Positions 16,501 through 23,832 of a stretch of 24,273 nucleotides of DNA are shown here, in pieces (position 1 is the stretch's first letter; each line of letters begins with the position of its first letter). Under the pieces are notes generated by a model. It had not been told where the DNA came from. It saw nothing but the letters and a program-made list of their open reading frames with translations, and did not search any database. The translations under genes were made by a program, and so were the position numbers. Origin of the DNA: UBA6624 sp964507645 (GTDB lineage Bacteria > UBP7 > UBA6624); contig CAZDPU010000016.1 of assembly GCA_964507645.1 (NCBI GenBank), positions 1 through 24,273 on the forward strand, given 5' to 3'.

Positions 16501-16572
16501 TCCTCGGTAGCTCAGTGGTAGAGCGGATGGCTGTTAACCATTAGGTCGGGGGTTCAAATCCCTCCCGAGGAG
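16501..16572 (+). tRNA. tRNA-Asn (anticodon GTT)
   Basis: This 72-base cloverleaf folds by eye. The acceptor stem pairs TCCTCGG (16501-16507) with CCGAGGA (16565-16571), with G16572 as discriminator. The D stem is GCTC/GAGC. The anticodon stem GATGG/CCATT closes the loop CTGTTAA, with anticodon GTT at 16533-16535. The T stem GGGGG/CCCTC (one G-T pair) carries loop TTCAAAT. The 3' CCA is not encoded, so it must be added by CCA transferase. The gene is wedged 20 bases after the sulfatase and 13 bases before the convergent PhoX-like gene. Confidence 0.96.
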
Positions 16573-16585
16573 CGCTGGTATCCAT

Positions 16586-17959
16586 TTACCAGGGACCAGT
16601 TATGGCGAATGTTTTTCCTGTCCATTGTGCATTAACAAAAAGCGTCGTTCCGTCAGCTGAAAAGCAACTTCCAGCAAGTTCAGTATTTTCATTCAGGTCT
16701 GCAATTTTATAAATCTCACCTTCTTGAGTTATTCCCACTATCGAAGAATTTCCACCTGCATCTTCACAACATATTATGTGTCCTTTTGGAGATATTGTTA
16801 TGTTGTCTGCATGTTGAAGCATTTCTTTGTCAGTAGATTCAATAAATAATTCCAATTTTCCAGGTTGTTCTTTTTCTAATCCTTTGTATTTGCCCGGCTT
16901 GTATCTGAAAATTTGTCCAAGTTTTTTTGGACCTCCTTCAGTGCAAGCGAAGTAGATTTCATTATTTCCATACCACATTCCTTCTGACCTTGCAAATATT
17001 GCAGCTCCTTTTTCATGCATCTCAAACCTCATTTTGTCTTCAGGGTTTTCTGGATCATCAACATCAATCCAATATGTTTCAACTGGTCTGTTTTTTGGCA
17101 TTTTCATCTTTGTGTCTTCCCAGTTTCTCGTATCGTTAATCTCATCTCCTTTTATGCATAATGCTTGTAGTTTGCCATGACTTAAGTCTTGTTTTTTTTC
17201 AGGAATGAACCTGTATATCAAACCTTCACTTCTATCCTCCGTTTGATACACAATTCCTGTTTTGGGATCAACTGATATAGCTTCATGTCTAAATCTCCCC
17301 ATTGCTTTCAGGGGTTTTGGTGTAATTATTTTTATTTCTTTAGAGGCTGGAACCTCAAAATTGTATCCATGGTTTTTTTTAATACCATCAGAATCTTGGT
17401 CATGAAGGGTATAGCCTTTTTTGACAGAGACTTCTTCACATGTTACCCATGTTCCCCATGGCGTTAAACCTCCAGCACAATTTCTCAAGGTTCCTATAAG
17501 GCTGATTGACTCCTGAAGAATTTTTTGATTTTTTGTATCATAGATAATTGTTGTTGTTCCACCTGTACAAGGCATTCCAGGAATACCTTCGTCATAAAGT
17601 TTTTCTGGATCTATTTTTGAATAAAGCGAATTGTTTTGACCAAAAGGGCTTCTCGAAAAATCAGAAGGAAGATTTTCATGATTCCTTATCAGGATGCTAA
17701 TTCCATCACCTCCATAAAAAGATCCCATTCCATCCATTGCTCCCGGAATAAAGAATCCATCATTCATGATATTTCCAGCTTCTGAAATGATCTTGTAAGA
17801 AAAACCTTCAGGAAGGTCCAAGAGGCCATTCTTGTCTTTTTTCAAGATTCCATAAAAAAAAGATTTTTGGATTTTCAAGTTAATGAATTGCTTTAAACCT
17901 AAAATGCCGGCAGAAACCAATAATCCTGATTTGATAAAATTTCTTCTTGTTAAGTTCAT
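16586..17959 (-). CDS. PhoX/DUF839-family protein with Tat signal
   Basis: This is a 457-residue beta-propeller protein of the PhoX (DUF839) family, whose characterised members are Ca/Fe-dependent alkaline phosphatases. The N-terminus carries a twin-arginine signal, TRRNFIKSGLL (residues 4-14), followed by a hydrophobic segment, so it is exported folded. Family hallmarks are GGLTPWGTWVTCEE, MGRFRHEAISVDPKTG with YQTEDRSEG, and CCEDAGG near the C-terminus. A role in releasing phosphate from organic phosphate outside the cell is inferred from the family. Many DUF839 proteins are uncharacterised, so phosphatase activity is not certain. The gene stands alone, convergent with the tRNA and divergent from the peptidase gene 28 bases away. 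No Shine-Dalgarno site is visible before the ATG. Confidence 0.87.
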   Translation of the reverse strand: MNLTRRNFIKSGLLVSAGILGLKQFINLKIQKSFFYGILKKDKNGLLDLPEGFSYKIISEAGNIMNDGFFIPGAMDGMGSFYGGDGISILIRNHENLPSDFSRSPFGQNNSLYSKIDPEKLYDEGIPGMPCTGGTTTIIYDTKNQKILQESISLIGTLRNCAGGLTPWGTWVTCEEVSVKKGYTLHDQDSDGIKKNHGYNFEVPASKEIKIITPKPLKAMGRFRHEAISVDPKTGIVYQTEDRSEGLIYRFIPEKKQDLSHGKLQALCIKGDEINDTRNWEDTKMKMPKNRPVETYWIDVDDPENPEDKMRFEMHEKGAAIFARSEGMWYGNNEIYFACTEGGPKKLGQIFRYKPGKYKGLEKEQPGKLELFIESTDKEMLQHADNITISPKGHIICCEDAGGNSSIVGITQEGEIYKIADLNENTELAGSCFSADGTTLFVNAQWTGKTFAITGPW

Positions 17960-17975
17960 ATTTAAAAAATCAAAT

Positions 17976-17981
17976 TATGAT
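17976..17981 (+). promoter_or_regulatory. -10-like element for the peptidase-tldD operon, spaced for a leaderless mRNA
   Basis: TATGAT lies 6 bases before the ATG at 17988, so transcription would begin at or next to the start codon. No Shine-Dalgarno site is present, and no -35 is evident. This is the third operon head in the window with this arrangement. Confidence 0.42.
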
Positions 17982-17987
17982 TTCCTT

Positions 17988-18704
17988 ATGACATTTAAGC
18001 CATTTTTTTTAATCATATATTTAATTTCTTTCCTTTTTTCTGACGTTGTGGGGGAAGGTTCATTTATCAAGACTGCCGAATATTCAATTTTAGAGATTGA
18101 AGATCGAAAGATATACCTTCATCCCGATCTAGAAACACACCCAAAAAAGCAAGATGTAATAGATCTATTGAGAGTAAAACTTTTTGATGTTAAGAGAATG
18201 CTCCCTGAGGCTTCTTATGAAAAAATAAAAGAAACCCCTATATGGGTTGATAATGGTGATTCGGGATGTCCTGGAGCTTGTTATCACCCTTCTAGGCTAT
18301 GGCTTCTCGAAAATGATTTCAATCCTGATAAAGCAGAATCTATTCAAATAGGTAGTCCTGAAACTTTTTTAGAGTGGACAAAACAACAGCCTTTTATGAT
18401 TTTGCATGAGTTGGCTCATGCTTATCATCATCAATTTTTAGGTTATGGCAACAAAGAGATAAGTGAGGCTTACGAAAATGCTTTAGCTTCAGGATCTTAT
18501 GAAAAAGTTCTTCATTGGGATGGTAACGAGAGAAGGCATTATGGCCTGAACAATAATCAAGAATATTTTGCAGAATCAACTGAAGCATATTTTGGTGTGA
18601 ATGATTTTTACCCCTTTGTTCGTGGTGAACTGAAAGTTCATGACCTCGAAATTTATCTTCTCATGGGCAAACTTTGGAATCCTGTGGATGAAGAAATAGA
18701 ATAA
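17988..18704 (+). CDS. Exported zinc metallopeptidase-like protein (HExxH)
   Basis: From the ATG at 17988 this is 238 residues with a signal peptide (about 1-22, hydrophobic core FFLIIYLISFLF). Zinc ligands are H140 and H144 in HELAHAYHH, with E192 or E196 in the EYFAESTEAYFG segment as third ligand, a gluzincin-like layout. Two cysteines in GCPGACYH (about 93-100) may form a disulfide outside the cytoplasm. I do not recognise a named peptidase family with certainty; the C-terminal NDFYPF and ELKVHD segments recur in uncharacterised bacterial metallopeptidases. A longer frame from 17883 would put 35 non-signal residues ahead of the signal peptide and is rejected. tldD follows after 11 bases, suggesting one transcript. 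Confidence 0.8.
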   Translation: MTFKPFFLIIYLISFLFSDVVGEGSFIKTAEYSILEIEDRKIYLHPDLETHPKKQDVIDLLRVKLFDVKRMLPEASYEKIKETPIWVDNGDSGCPGACYHPSRLWLLENDFNPDKAESIQIGSPETFLEWTKQQPFMILHELAHAYHHQFLGYGNKEISEAYENALASGSYEKVLHWDGNERRHYGLNNNQEYFAESTEAYFGVNDFYPFVRGELKVHDLEIYLLMGKLWNPVDEEIE

Positions 18705-18715
18705 TATTTTCTGGT

Positions 18716-20197
18716 ATGAGTTTTTTATTTCCCAACAAACAAAATCTTGATTTACTTCTAAGGGATGTTGTTGAAGAATCAAAAAAGCTTGGTGTTGATT
18801 ATTCTGATTTGAGGTATGGTTTTTATAGATCTGAGACAATTAATGTTCGAGATAATCTTGTTGAGGCAGTTGACTACGATGAGAGTTTCGGGGTTGGTAT
18901 AAGGGTTTTGCTCAATGGAGGGTGGGGTTTTTCAAGCACTGCTATTCTTGACAAAAAAAACCTCTTAAATACATTGAATATAGCTATAGATATTGCAAAA
19001 GCATCTTCACAATTGAGAGTTGAAAATGTGCATTGGGAAAGCCAGGAAGCACAGGTGGGAACTTGGTCGTCTGGAGTGAAGGAAGACCCTTTCGAGGTTT
19101 CAAGAGAGGAGAAAATGGATATTCTTCTTGAATCAACAGGAATTGCTTTAAAGCAGGAAGGTTGTTTCAGGGCTACTGCATCTATTTTTTCAGGGGAAGA
19201 GTTGAAGTGGTTTTTGTCTTCAGAAGGGTCAGATATAACTCAAAGAGTTGTAAGGACTTCTCCTGACTTGATGGCTTGGGGCAAGTCAGATGATGGCAAT
19301 GTTAGGACAAGGAATTATCAAGTTGCTCCTTTGACTTGTGGTTTTGAAAATATTAGAGATGCTGATTTGGCTGGAAATGCAGCTCGTATTGGTTCAGAAT
19401 CTGTTGAGAGAGCAAAGGCTCCTTCTGGGCCCCAAGGAAAATTTGACTTAGTTCTTGATCCTGCACATCTAGCATTAACAATTCATGAGACAATTGGGCA
19501 TGCTACTGAGCTCGATAGAGCATGTGGCTGGGAAGCTGATTTTGCAGGAACTTCTTTTCTTAAGGTTTCTGATATAGATAATCTTAAATATGGTTCAGAA
19601 TGGGTCAACGTCCAAGGAGACAGGACTCTTCCAAATGGACAAGCAACTATTGGCTGGGATGATGATGGAGTTAAAACAAGTGAATTTCCAATTATCGAAG
19701 AAGGCATTTTTAGGGGTTTTGCAAGTACTAGGGATTCGTGCTATTTAGAAAATTCAAATGGCCTTGGCAAAGGTTGCTCTCATGTAGACTCTTGGTCAAA
19801 TATCCCTATTTTAAGAATCCCAAATGTTTGGTTAAAACCTTCATCAGGAGAAAGCGCCCCTTCAAAAGAAGATTTGATTCAAGATGTAAAAAGAGGAGTC
19901 TTGATACAGGGTAGGGGGTCTTGGAGCATTGACCAGCAAAGGTACAATTTCCAATTTGGCGGTGATGCCTTTTGGGAGATAAAGGATGGGAAAGTTTGTG
20001 GGATGTTTTCTGATATTACCTACAGGGGCATAACTACAGATTTTTGGAATTCTTGTGATGGCGTATCTTCAAAAGAGTATTGGGAGCCTCAAGGTGTTAG
20101 GAATTGTGGAAAAGGACAGCCAAGCCAACAAGGACAACAGACACACGGAGCCTCTTGGAGTGTATTCAGGAATATAGATGTTGGAGATGCAAATTGA
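18716..20197 (+). CDS. tldD: Metalloprotease subunit TldD
   Basis: This 493-residue protein carries the HExxxH zinc motif of the TldD subunit: H257, E258 and H262 in HETIGHATELD. TldD with its partner TldE forms a cytoplasmic heterodimeric protease that acts on small or unfolded peptides. Known substrates are microcin B17 precursor and the CcdA antitoxin in E. coli. The length is normal. The C-terminal GQPSQQGQQTHGASW segment corresponds to the family's conserved end. tldE follows with a TTGA overlap. Upstream, 11 bases away, is an exported metallopeptidase. No strong Shine-Dalgarno site precedes the ATG. The family is certain; the natural substrate here is unknown. Confidence 0.95.
   Translation: MSFLFPNKQNLDLLLRDVVEESKKLGVDYSDLRYGFYRSETINVRDNLVEAVDYDESFGVGIRVLLNGGWGFSSTAILDKKNLLNTLNIAIDIAKASSQLRVENVHWESQEAQVGTWSSGVKEDPFEVSREEKMDILLESTGIALKQEGCFRATASIFSGEELKWFLSSEGSDITQRVVRTSPDLMAWGKSDDGNVRTRNYQVAPLTCGFENIRDADLAGNAARIGSESVERAKAPSGPQGKFDLVLDPAHLALTIHETIGHATELDRACGWEADFAGTSFLKVSDIDNLKYGSEWVNVQGDRTLPNGQATIGWDDDGVKTSEFPIIEEGIFRGFASTRDSCYLENSNGLGKGCSHVDSWSNIPILRIPNVWLKPSSGESAPSKEDLIQDVKRGVLIQGRGSWSIDQQRYNFQFGGDAFWEIKDGKVCGMFSDITYRGITTDFWNSCDGVSSKEYWEPQGVRNCGKGQPSQQGQQTHGASWSVFRNIDVGDAN
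20183..20196 (+). promoter_or_regulatory. Ribosome binding site and TTG start of tldE
   Basis: GGAGAT at 20183-20188 lies 5 bases before TTG at 20194-20196, and this TTG overlaps the tldD TGA (20195-20197). No in-frame ATG occurs near the start of the homologous region, and an upstream ATG at 20104 would run through tldD coding sequence. The coupled TTG is therefore the most likely start. Confidence 0.7.
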
Positions 20198-21519
20198 GCA
20201 AACCAATTGACAATAGGCAAGAATTAAAAAAATATCTTGATTTATCGAATTCAGATTTTCTTTCTTTCAATGTCAGTTCTTCTTTATTCAATTTGACAAG
20301 AATTGCCAACAATAGCGTTACTCAAAACCTCTCAAGAGATTATAGAACTTTAACAGTTACATCATGGAGAGGCAAAAAGACTGGATATTCAACAACAACA
20401 GATTTTTCTCCAGAAGGTATAAAAAAGTGCATAAGTAATGCAGAATTTATATCAAGCGTCAGTCCTGAAAATAAGGAAACAATGCCCCCTCTTTCGAACT
20501 CAGGAAATTCTATTAAGCATAATTTTGACGCAGATACTGCATATATGAGTGCCGAAGAAAGAGTATCAATAATCTCCCCTACAGCACTAGAGGCAGAAAG
20601 AAAGAAAATGAAACTTGCTGGAACGGTTTCTTCAGGTTGGAATTCTGAAATTATCATGAATTCAGAAGGTTTAGATATTTTCTACAAAGAAAGCAAGGGT
20701 GGCTTTAGTGGAACGCTTACGAATCCAGGAGGAGGAACTTTCAGGGTTGCTTCTGAGTCATGCTGGAATCTTCCAAGCCTTTCACCTAGAAAGGTTTTTG
20801 AAACTCTTTTCTCAAGCATCTGTACAGGAAAAGCAGATGAAAAGAAACCTCAGAAATTTAGAGTTTTGCTTCTTCCTGAAGCTGTGGGGTCTTTGCTTGC
20901 ATGGCTTTTGGCACAGAATGATTTGAGATCTGCTGATGAAGGGCGAAGTGCTTTTTCTGAAAATGGTTTCAAAAGAAAAGATGATGGAAGAATCTGTTCT
21001 GCAGGCATAAATATTTCAATGGATCCAAGCCATCCGGATTTGAGAACCCCCTCTTTCGATCATGAGGGACACCCTTTAAAGAAAAGGGTTTTTATCAAGG
21101 ATGGATTTTTGAACCAACTAACTTGTTCACGTTATTGGGCAAAAAAACAGGATATGAAAAGCACTGGATTTTGCTGGAACATGATTTTTGAGCACGAAAA
21201 AGAATGCTTGAATATGGATGGTTTAATCAAGACTGTCGAAGACGGACTTTTTGTTCCAAGATTTTGGTACAACAGGTATGTTGATCCTATGCAAATGCTG
21301 ATTACTGGTCTTACAAGAGATGGCTTAAGGTCCATTAAGAATGGAAACCTTGGTCCGAGAGTTAAGAATTTTAGGTTCAATGATTCCCCTTTGAGGGTTT
21401 TAAACAATATTGTCGCTGTTGGAAAGCCCGAACTGGTTTCTCATTGGGGTGTAAGAATGCTTGTTCCACCAATGGTTGTGGATGGTTTCAATATGACAAG
21501 TGTTGCTCCTGGTGAATAA
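20194..21519 (+). CDS. tldE: Metalloprotease partner subunit TldE/PmbA
   Basis: This is 441 residues from the TTG at 20194, beginning SKPIDNRQELKKYLDLSN after the initiator. It is the non-catalytic partner that shapes the cavity of the TldD-TldE dimer. It lacks HExxxH, as expected. The NSEGLDIFYKES and LLPEAVGSLLAWLLAQ segments and the C-terminal LVPPMVVDGFNMTSVAPG stretch match the PmbA/TldE family. The coupling to tldD by a 4-base overlap fits equal production of both subunits. The next gene, encoding a QGGPP-repeat membrane protein, starts 47 bases downstream in the same direction. Confidence 0.9.
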   Translation: MSKPIDNRQELKKYLDLSNSDFLSFNVSSSLFNLTRIANNSVTQNLSRDYRTLTVTSWRGKKTGYSTTTDFSPEGIKKCISNAEFISSVSPENKETMPPLSNSGNSIKHNFDADTAYMSAEERVSIISPTALEAERKKMKLAGTVSSGWNSEIIMNSEGLDIFYKESKGGFSGTLTNPGGGTFRVASESCWNLPSLSPRKVFETLFSSICTGKADEKKPQKFRVLLLPEAVGSLLAWLLAQNDLRSADEGRSAFSENGFKRKDDGRICSAGINISMDPSHPDLRTPSFDHEGHPLKKRVFIKDGFLNQLTCSRYWAKKQDMKSTGFCWNMIFEHEKECLNMDGLIKTVEDGLFVPRFWYNRYVDPMQMLITGLTRDGLRSIKNGNLGPRVKNFRFNDSPLRVLNNIVAVGKPELVSHWGVRMLVPPMVVDGFNMTSVAPGE

Positions 21520-21566
21520 TCAAATACACGGTACACTTAAGGTATAGAGTTTAAGAGGAGGTTGTT

Positions 21567-21921
21567 ATGGATGGTGGAAAAATAGCTTTACCAGTTTGGA
21601 TGTTTGTTTTACTTCTTGCAGTGTTCTTTTTTGCAGGATTCAATTATGGGAAGGTAAATGCATTTAATTCAGTTATTGAGGAAATGACACAAAATCGTCA
21701 GATGTTTCCTGGCGGTAATTTAGAAAGAGGACAAGGAAGACCACCNNNNNNNNNNNNNNNNNNNNNNNNNNNNNNNNNNNNNNNNNNNNNNNNNNNNNNN
21801 NNNNNNNNNNNNNNNNNNNNNNNNNNNNNNNNNNNNNNNNNNNNNTCAGGGCGGACCACCTCAGGGCGGACCACCTCAGGGCGGACCACCTCAGGGCGGA
21901 CCACCTCAGGGCGGAAGATAA
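21567..21921 (+). CDS. Small membrane-anchored QGGPP-repeat protein, interrupted by the assembly gap
   Basis: The ATG at 21567 has AGGAGG five bases upstream. The visible N-terminus (about 59 residues) has one hydrophobic helix at about 7-25, then a polar linker ending in QGRPP. The N gap follows. After the gap the sequence encodes QGGPP four times, then QGGR and a TAA at 21919. QGRPP before the gap is a diverged copy of the same unit, so both sides belong to one gene and the gap hides more repeats. The gap is written as 100 N, not a multiple of three. A mechanical translation therefore switches into a false SGRTT frame ending at 21974. The true length is unknown. No family is recognised. The likely form is one membrane anchor plus a flexible Gly/Pro/Gln tail, side unknown. 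Confidence 0.7.
21746..21845. other. Scaffold gap of 100 N inside the repeat gene
   Basis: Exactly 100 N, the usual placeholder for a gap of unknown size. The flanks (CCACC before, TCAGGG after) join in phase across the 15-base repeat unit if the missing DNA is a multiple of 15 bases. The assembler probably broke on the tandem array. Confidence 0.98.
21847..21915 (+). repeat. Tandem array of a 15-base unit (CAGGGCGGACCACCT)
   Basis: Four perfect copies (21847-21906) and nine bases of a fifth, coding QGGPP in the frame of the upstream gene. The unit is 11/15 G+C, far above the AT-rich surroundings. A diverged copy coding QGRPP precedes the gap. Perfect identity between copies suggests recent expansion by slippage or recombination. 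Confidence 0.95.
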
Positions 21922-21939
21922 ACCAAATATACGCATCTT

Positions 21940-22923
21940 GTGAATCTAGAGAAATACGCAAGATTGGCATTTGAGGGTATTGAAAGAGAATATCCTTACT
22001 ATCTGGGTCATGTTTTTTCAGAACATCAGGAAATAAAATCTCCCAAATCGTTACACCCTGTTTTTTTTGGTTGTTTTGATTGGCACTCATCGGTACATGG
22101 GTATTGGCTATTAGCAAAAGCTATTTCTATTTTGAAGGATGATTCTTTTGTTGAGTCCTGTCGAGATGTTTTTAGGAGAAATCTTGTTCCAGAAAAAATT
22201 TCAGGTGAGGTTCTTTACCTTTCTAGAAATCCAGGATTTGAATGCCCTTACGGGTTGGCTTGGTTGTTAACATTTTCAAATGAGCTTAAAGCTTCAAAAG
22301 ATCTCGAAATACAATCTTTTTCGGACAGTTTAAAGCCTCTTGAGGAGATTGCTCTTAAACAGATTGAATCATGGTTATCAAAACTCACATATCCAGTCAG
22401 GACAGGTACACATAACCAGACAGCATTTTCAATGGTATTGATTCACGATTGGGCGATTTCAAACAATCTTGAAATAAAGGATCTTTTAGAAAAGAAGGCA
22501 AGGGTTTTTTTCGGCGATGATTCAGATTATGCAATTCATCTCGAACCATCTGGAGAAGATTTCCTTTCTCCATCACTTGGTTCAGCATGGTTGATGAGTC
22601 GGATTCTTGACCCTGGTGATTTTCAGGCATGGACTGAAAAGACAATCCCTTCACTGGGGAGAGGTTTTTGTTTTGATCCAGTTCAACCATCAGATAGGTC
22701 AAATGGTCGCTTATGTCATCTTGATGGACTGAATCTAAGTCGATCTTGGATGCTTTATGAAATTGGTCGGAAGATGAAAAAAGAGGATTCTCGATTTCAG
22801 TCCATAATGGATTCTGCAAAAGAACATCGATCTTCTGGGCTTAAGGGTTTGGACTCGGGGTTTTATGCAGGTTCGCATTGGTTGGGAACATTTGCCGCAT
22901 ATCTTGATTTTTCTATTAACTAG
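21940..22923 (+). CDS. DUF2891 family protein
   Basis: This 327-residue protein has the DUF2891 signature HPVFFGCFDWHSSVHGYW near residues 39-56, a GTHNQTAF segment in the middle and a GSHWLGTFAAYL segment at the C-terminus. The conserved His and Asp residues and helical make-up suggest an (alpha/alpha)-barrel-like enzyme, but no reaction is established that I know of. There is no signal peptide. The GTG at 21940 is the first plausible start. The TAA that ends the QGGPP gene lies in the same frame seven codons upstream, and no ATG intervenes. No clear Shine-Dalgarno site is seen. It follows the repeat gene closely, and its stop is 3 bases from the convergent yaaA stop. Confidence 0.87.
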   Translation: MNLEKYARLAFEGIEREYPYYLGHVFSEHQEIKSPKSLHPVFFGCFDWHSSVHGYWLLAKAISILKDDSFVESCRDVFRRNLVPEKISGEVLYLSRNPGFECPYGLAWLLTFSNELKASKDLEIQSFSDSLKPLEEIALKQIESWLSKLTYPVRTGTHNQTAFSMVLIHDWAISNNLEIKDLLEKKARVFFGDDSDYAIHLEPSGEDFLSPSLGSAWLMSRILDPGDFQAWTEKTIPSLGRGFCFDPVQPSDRSNGRLCHLDGLNLSRSWMLYEIGRKMKKEDSRFQSIMDSAKEHRSSGLKGLDSGFYAGSHWLGTFAAYLDFSIN

Positions 22924-22926
22924 TAT

Positions 22927-23619
22927 TTATTTGTTTTTAAGAAATGTCTTTCCATCCCATTTAAAACCGTCAAACTCAAATTCAACCATGTCTTCAAATT
23001 TGTTTATCATGTTACGGCAAACAAATTGTATGAATTGTCCTTTGACCATTTTTCCATTGTGGCCTGCAGCGACTTTCTTCCCATCTTTTAATACCGAGAA
23101 GTCGATGTTTATGCAGTTTTCTGATTGCGTATACGCTTTCTTGTGGATTTGTGGCAACAGATCCACTACAAGATCTTCCTTTTCAAGTTCTTCAGTGAGA
23201 ACTGGATTCCAGAATTTATAGAGTTGCAAAACATTCATTTTCAATTTGTAGTTTGGAATGAGGGTCATTGGGGAGACAGCTCCAAACAAGCCACTGAAGA
23301 TGAGAAAATGCTTATCAAAGAATTCTTTTTGCTGATTGTTAAAAGATTGCCAGTTTATATTTGAGTAAACTGTTCCCGTATATCTTAATATTGCAGGAGA
23401 GCATGGGCTTTTTTTTATCCTTTTGTTCTGTTTGTGAATCAAGATTGATTTTTCAGGATTTGTTCCATATGTTCTTTTGAAATCTGTGGATTTTAAGTTT
23501 ATGAGTTTTTGGACTATCTCATCAACCTTTTTTGAGTACTTGAAATCTGTTTTTTCAAAAAATGTATTTGTTGTGTTGTCTTTTGATTTTCCTTCGCTTG
23601 GCGGTATTAAAAATTTCAA
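22927..23619 (-). CDS. yaaA: Peroxide stress protein YaaA/DUF328 family
   Basis: From a TTG at 23619 this is 230 residues. Family signatures are LIPPSEGKSK at the N-terminus, PAILRYTGTVY, and FSGLFGAVSPMTLIPNYKLKM in the middle. E. coli YaaA limits damage from hydrogen peroxide by lowering free iron and binds DNA. The start is chosen because homologues begin only a few residues before the PPSEGK segment. GGGGA lies 7 bases before the TTG, which also leaves a clean 19-base gap after the DUF4287 gene. An in-frame ATG at 23670 would add 17 polar residues overlapping that gene. It is co-directional with the DUF4287 and DUF1028 genes upstream. The family is firm; the start is moderately sure. Confidence 0.88.
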   Translation of the reverse strand: MKFLIPPSEGKSKDNTTNTFFEKTDFKYSKKVDEIVQKLINLKSTDFKRTYGTNPEKSILIHKQNKRIKKSPCSPAILRYTGTVYSNINWQSFNNQQKEFFDKHFLIFSGLFGAVSPMTLIPNYKLKMNVLQLYKFWNPVLTEELEKEDLVVDLLPQIHKKAYTQSENCINIDFSVLKDGKKVAAGHNGKMVKGQFIQFVCRNMINKFEDMVEFEFDGFKWDGKTFLKNK

Positions 23620-23638
23620 AACATATTCCCCAACTTGA

Positions 23639-23830
23639 TTATTTTGACTTTTTTGCAATAAGGTGTGCATAGAAATGGCCTACTGAATGTTCTTGCTTTA
23701 AGAAGTTCACAATGTCTTTGTTTTTTTCGAAGTTCTTTTCTTGAACTATATCCACCCATTCCTTAAAGGGTTTTCCCGTTTTTTCAATCATATTTTTAAG
23801 CATTGCTTTTTCCATTTGAAATTTATCCAT
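23639..23830 (-). CDS. Small DUF4287-type protein
   Basis: This 63-residue protein matches the DUF4287 pattern by eye: a MIEKTGKPFKEWVDIV segment, then a helix-turn region and FLKQEHSVGHFYAHLIA. Members are short helical proteins of unknown function, sometimes attached to DUF5655. It starts 2 bases after the TAG of the DUF1028-TPR gene and ends 19 bases before yaaA, so the three are probably one transcript. There is no signal peptide or membrane helix. An ATG at 23815 is an alternative start that would shorten it by five residues. Confidence 0.75.
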   Translation of the reverse strand: MDKFQMEKAMLKNMIEKTGKPFKEWVDIVQEKNFEKNKDIVNFLKQEHSVGHFYAHLIAKKSK

Positions 23831-23832
23831 AA

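Noticed and set aside
16501..16572. tRNA-Asn as an integration site for a mobile element
   Set aside because: No integrase, duplicated tRNA 3' end or transposase was seen in the window, and the flanking genes are ordinary metabolic genes.
16575..16592. Inverted repeat CTGGTA/TACCAG as a terminator
   Set aside because: The stem is only 6 base pairs and no T run follows on either strand, so it does not qualify as a rho-independent terminator.
21847..21915. Short direct repeats as a CRISPR array
   Set aside because: The copies are contiguous 15-base units with no spacers and are in frame with a coding gene; no cas genes are present.
21846..21974. SGRTT-repeat reading frame after the N gap, and matching repeat frames on the minus strand
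   Set aside because: They arise only from the arbitrary 100-N gap length or from mirror frames of the repeat; the QGGPP frame continues the unit seen before the gap and ends cleanly in TAA.
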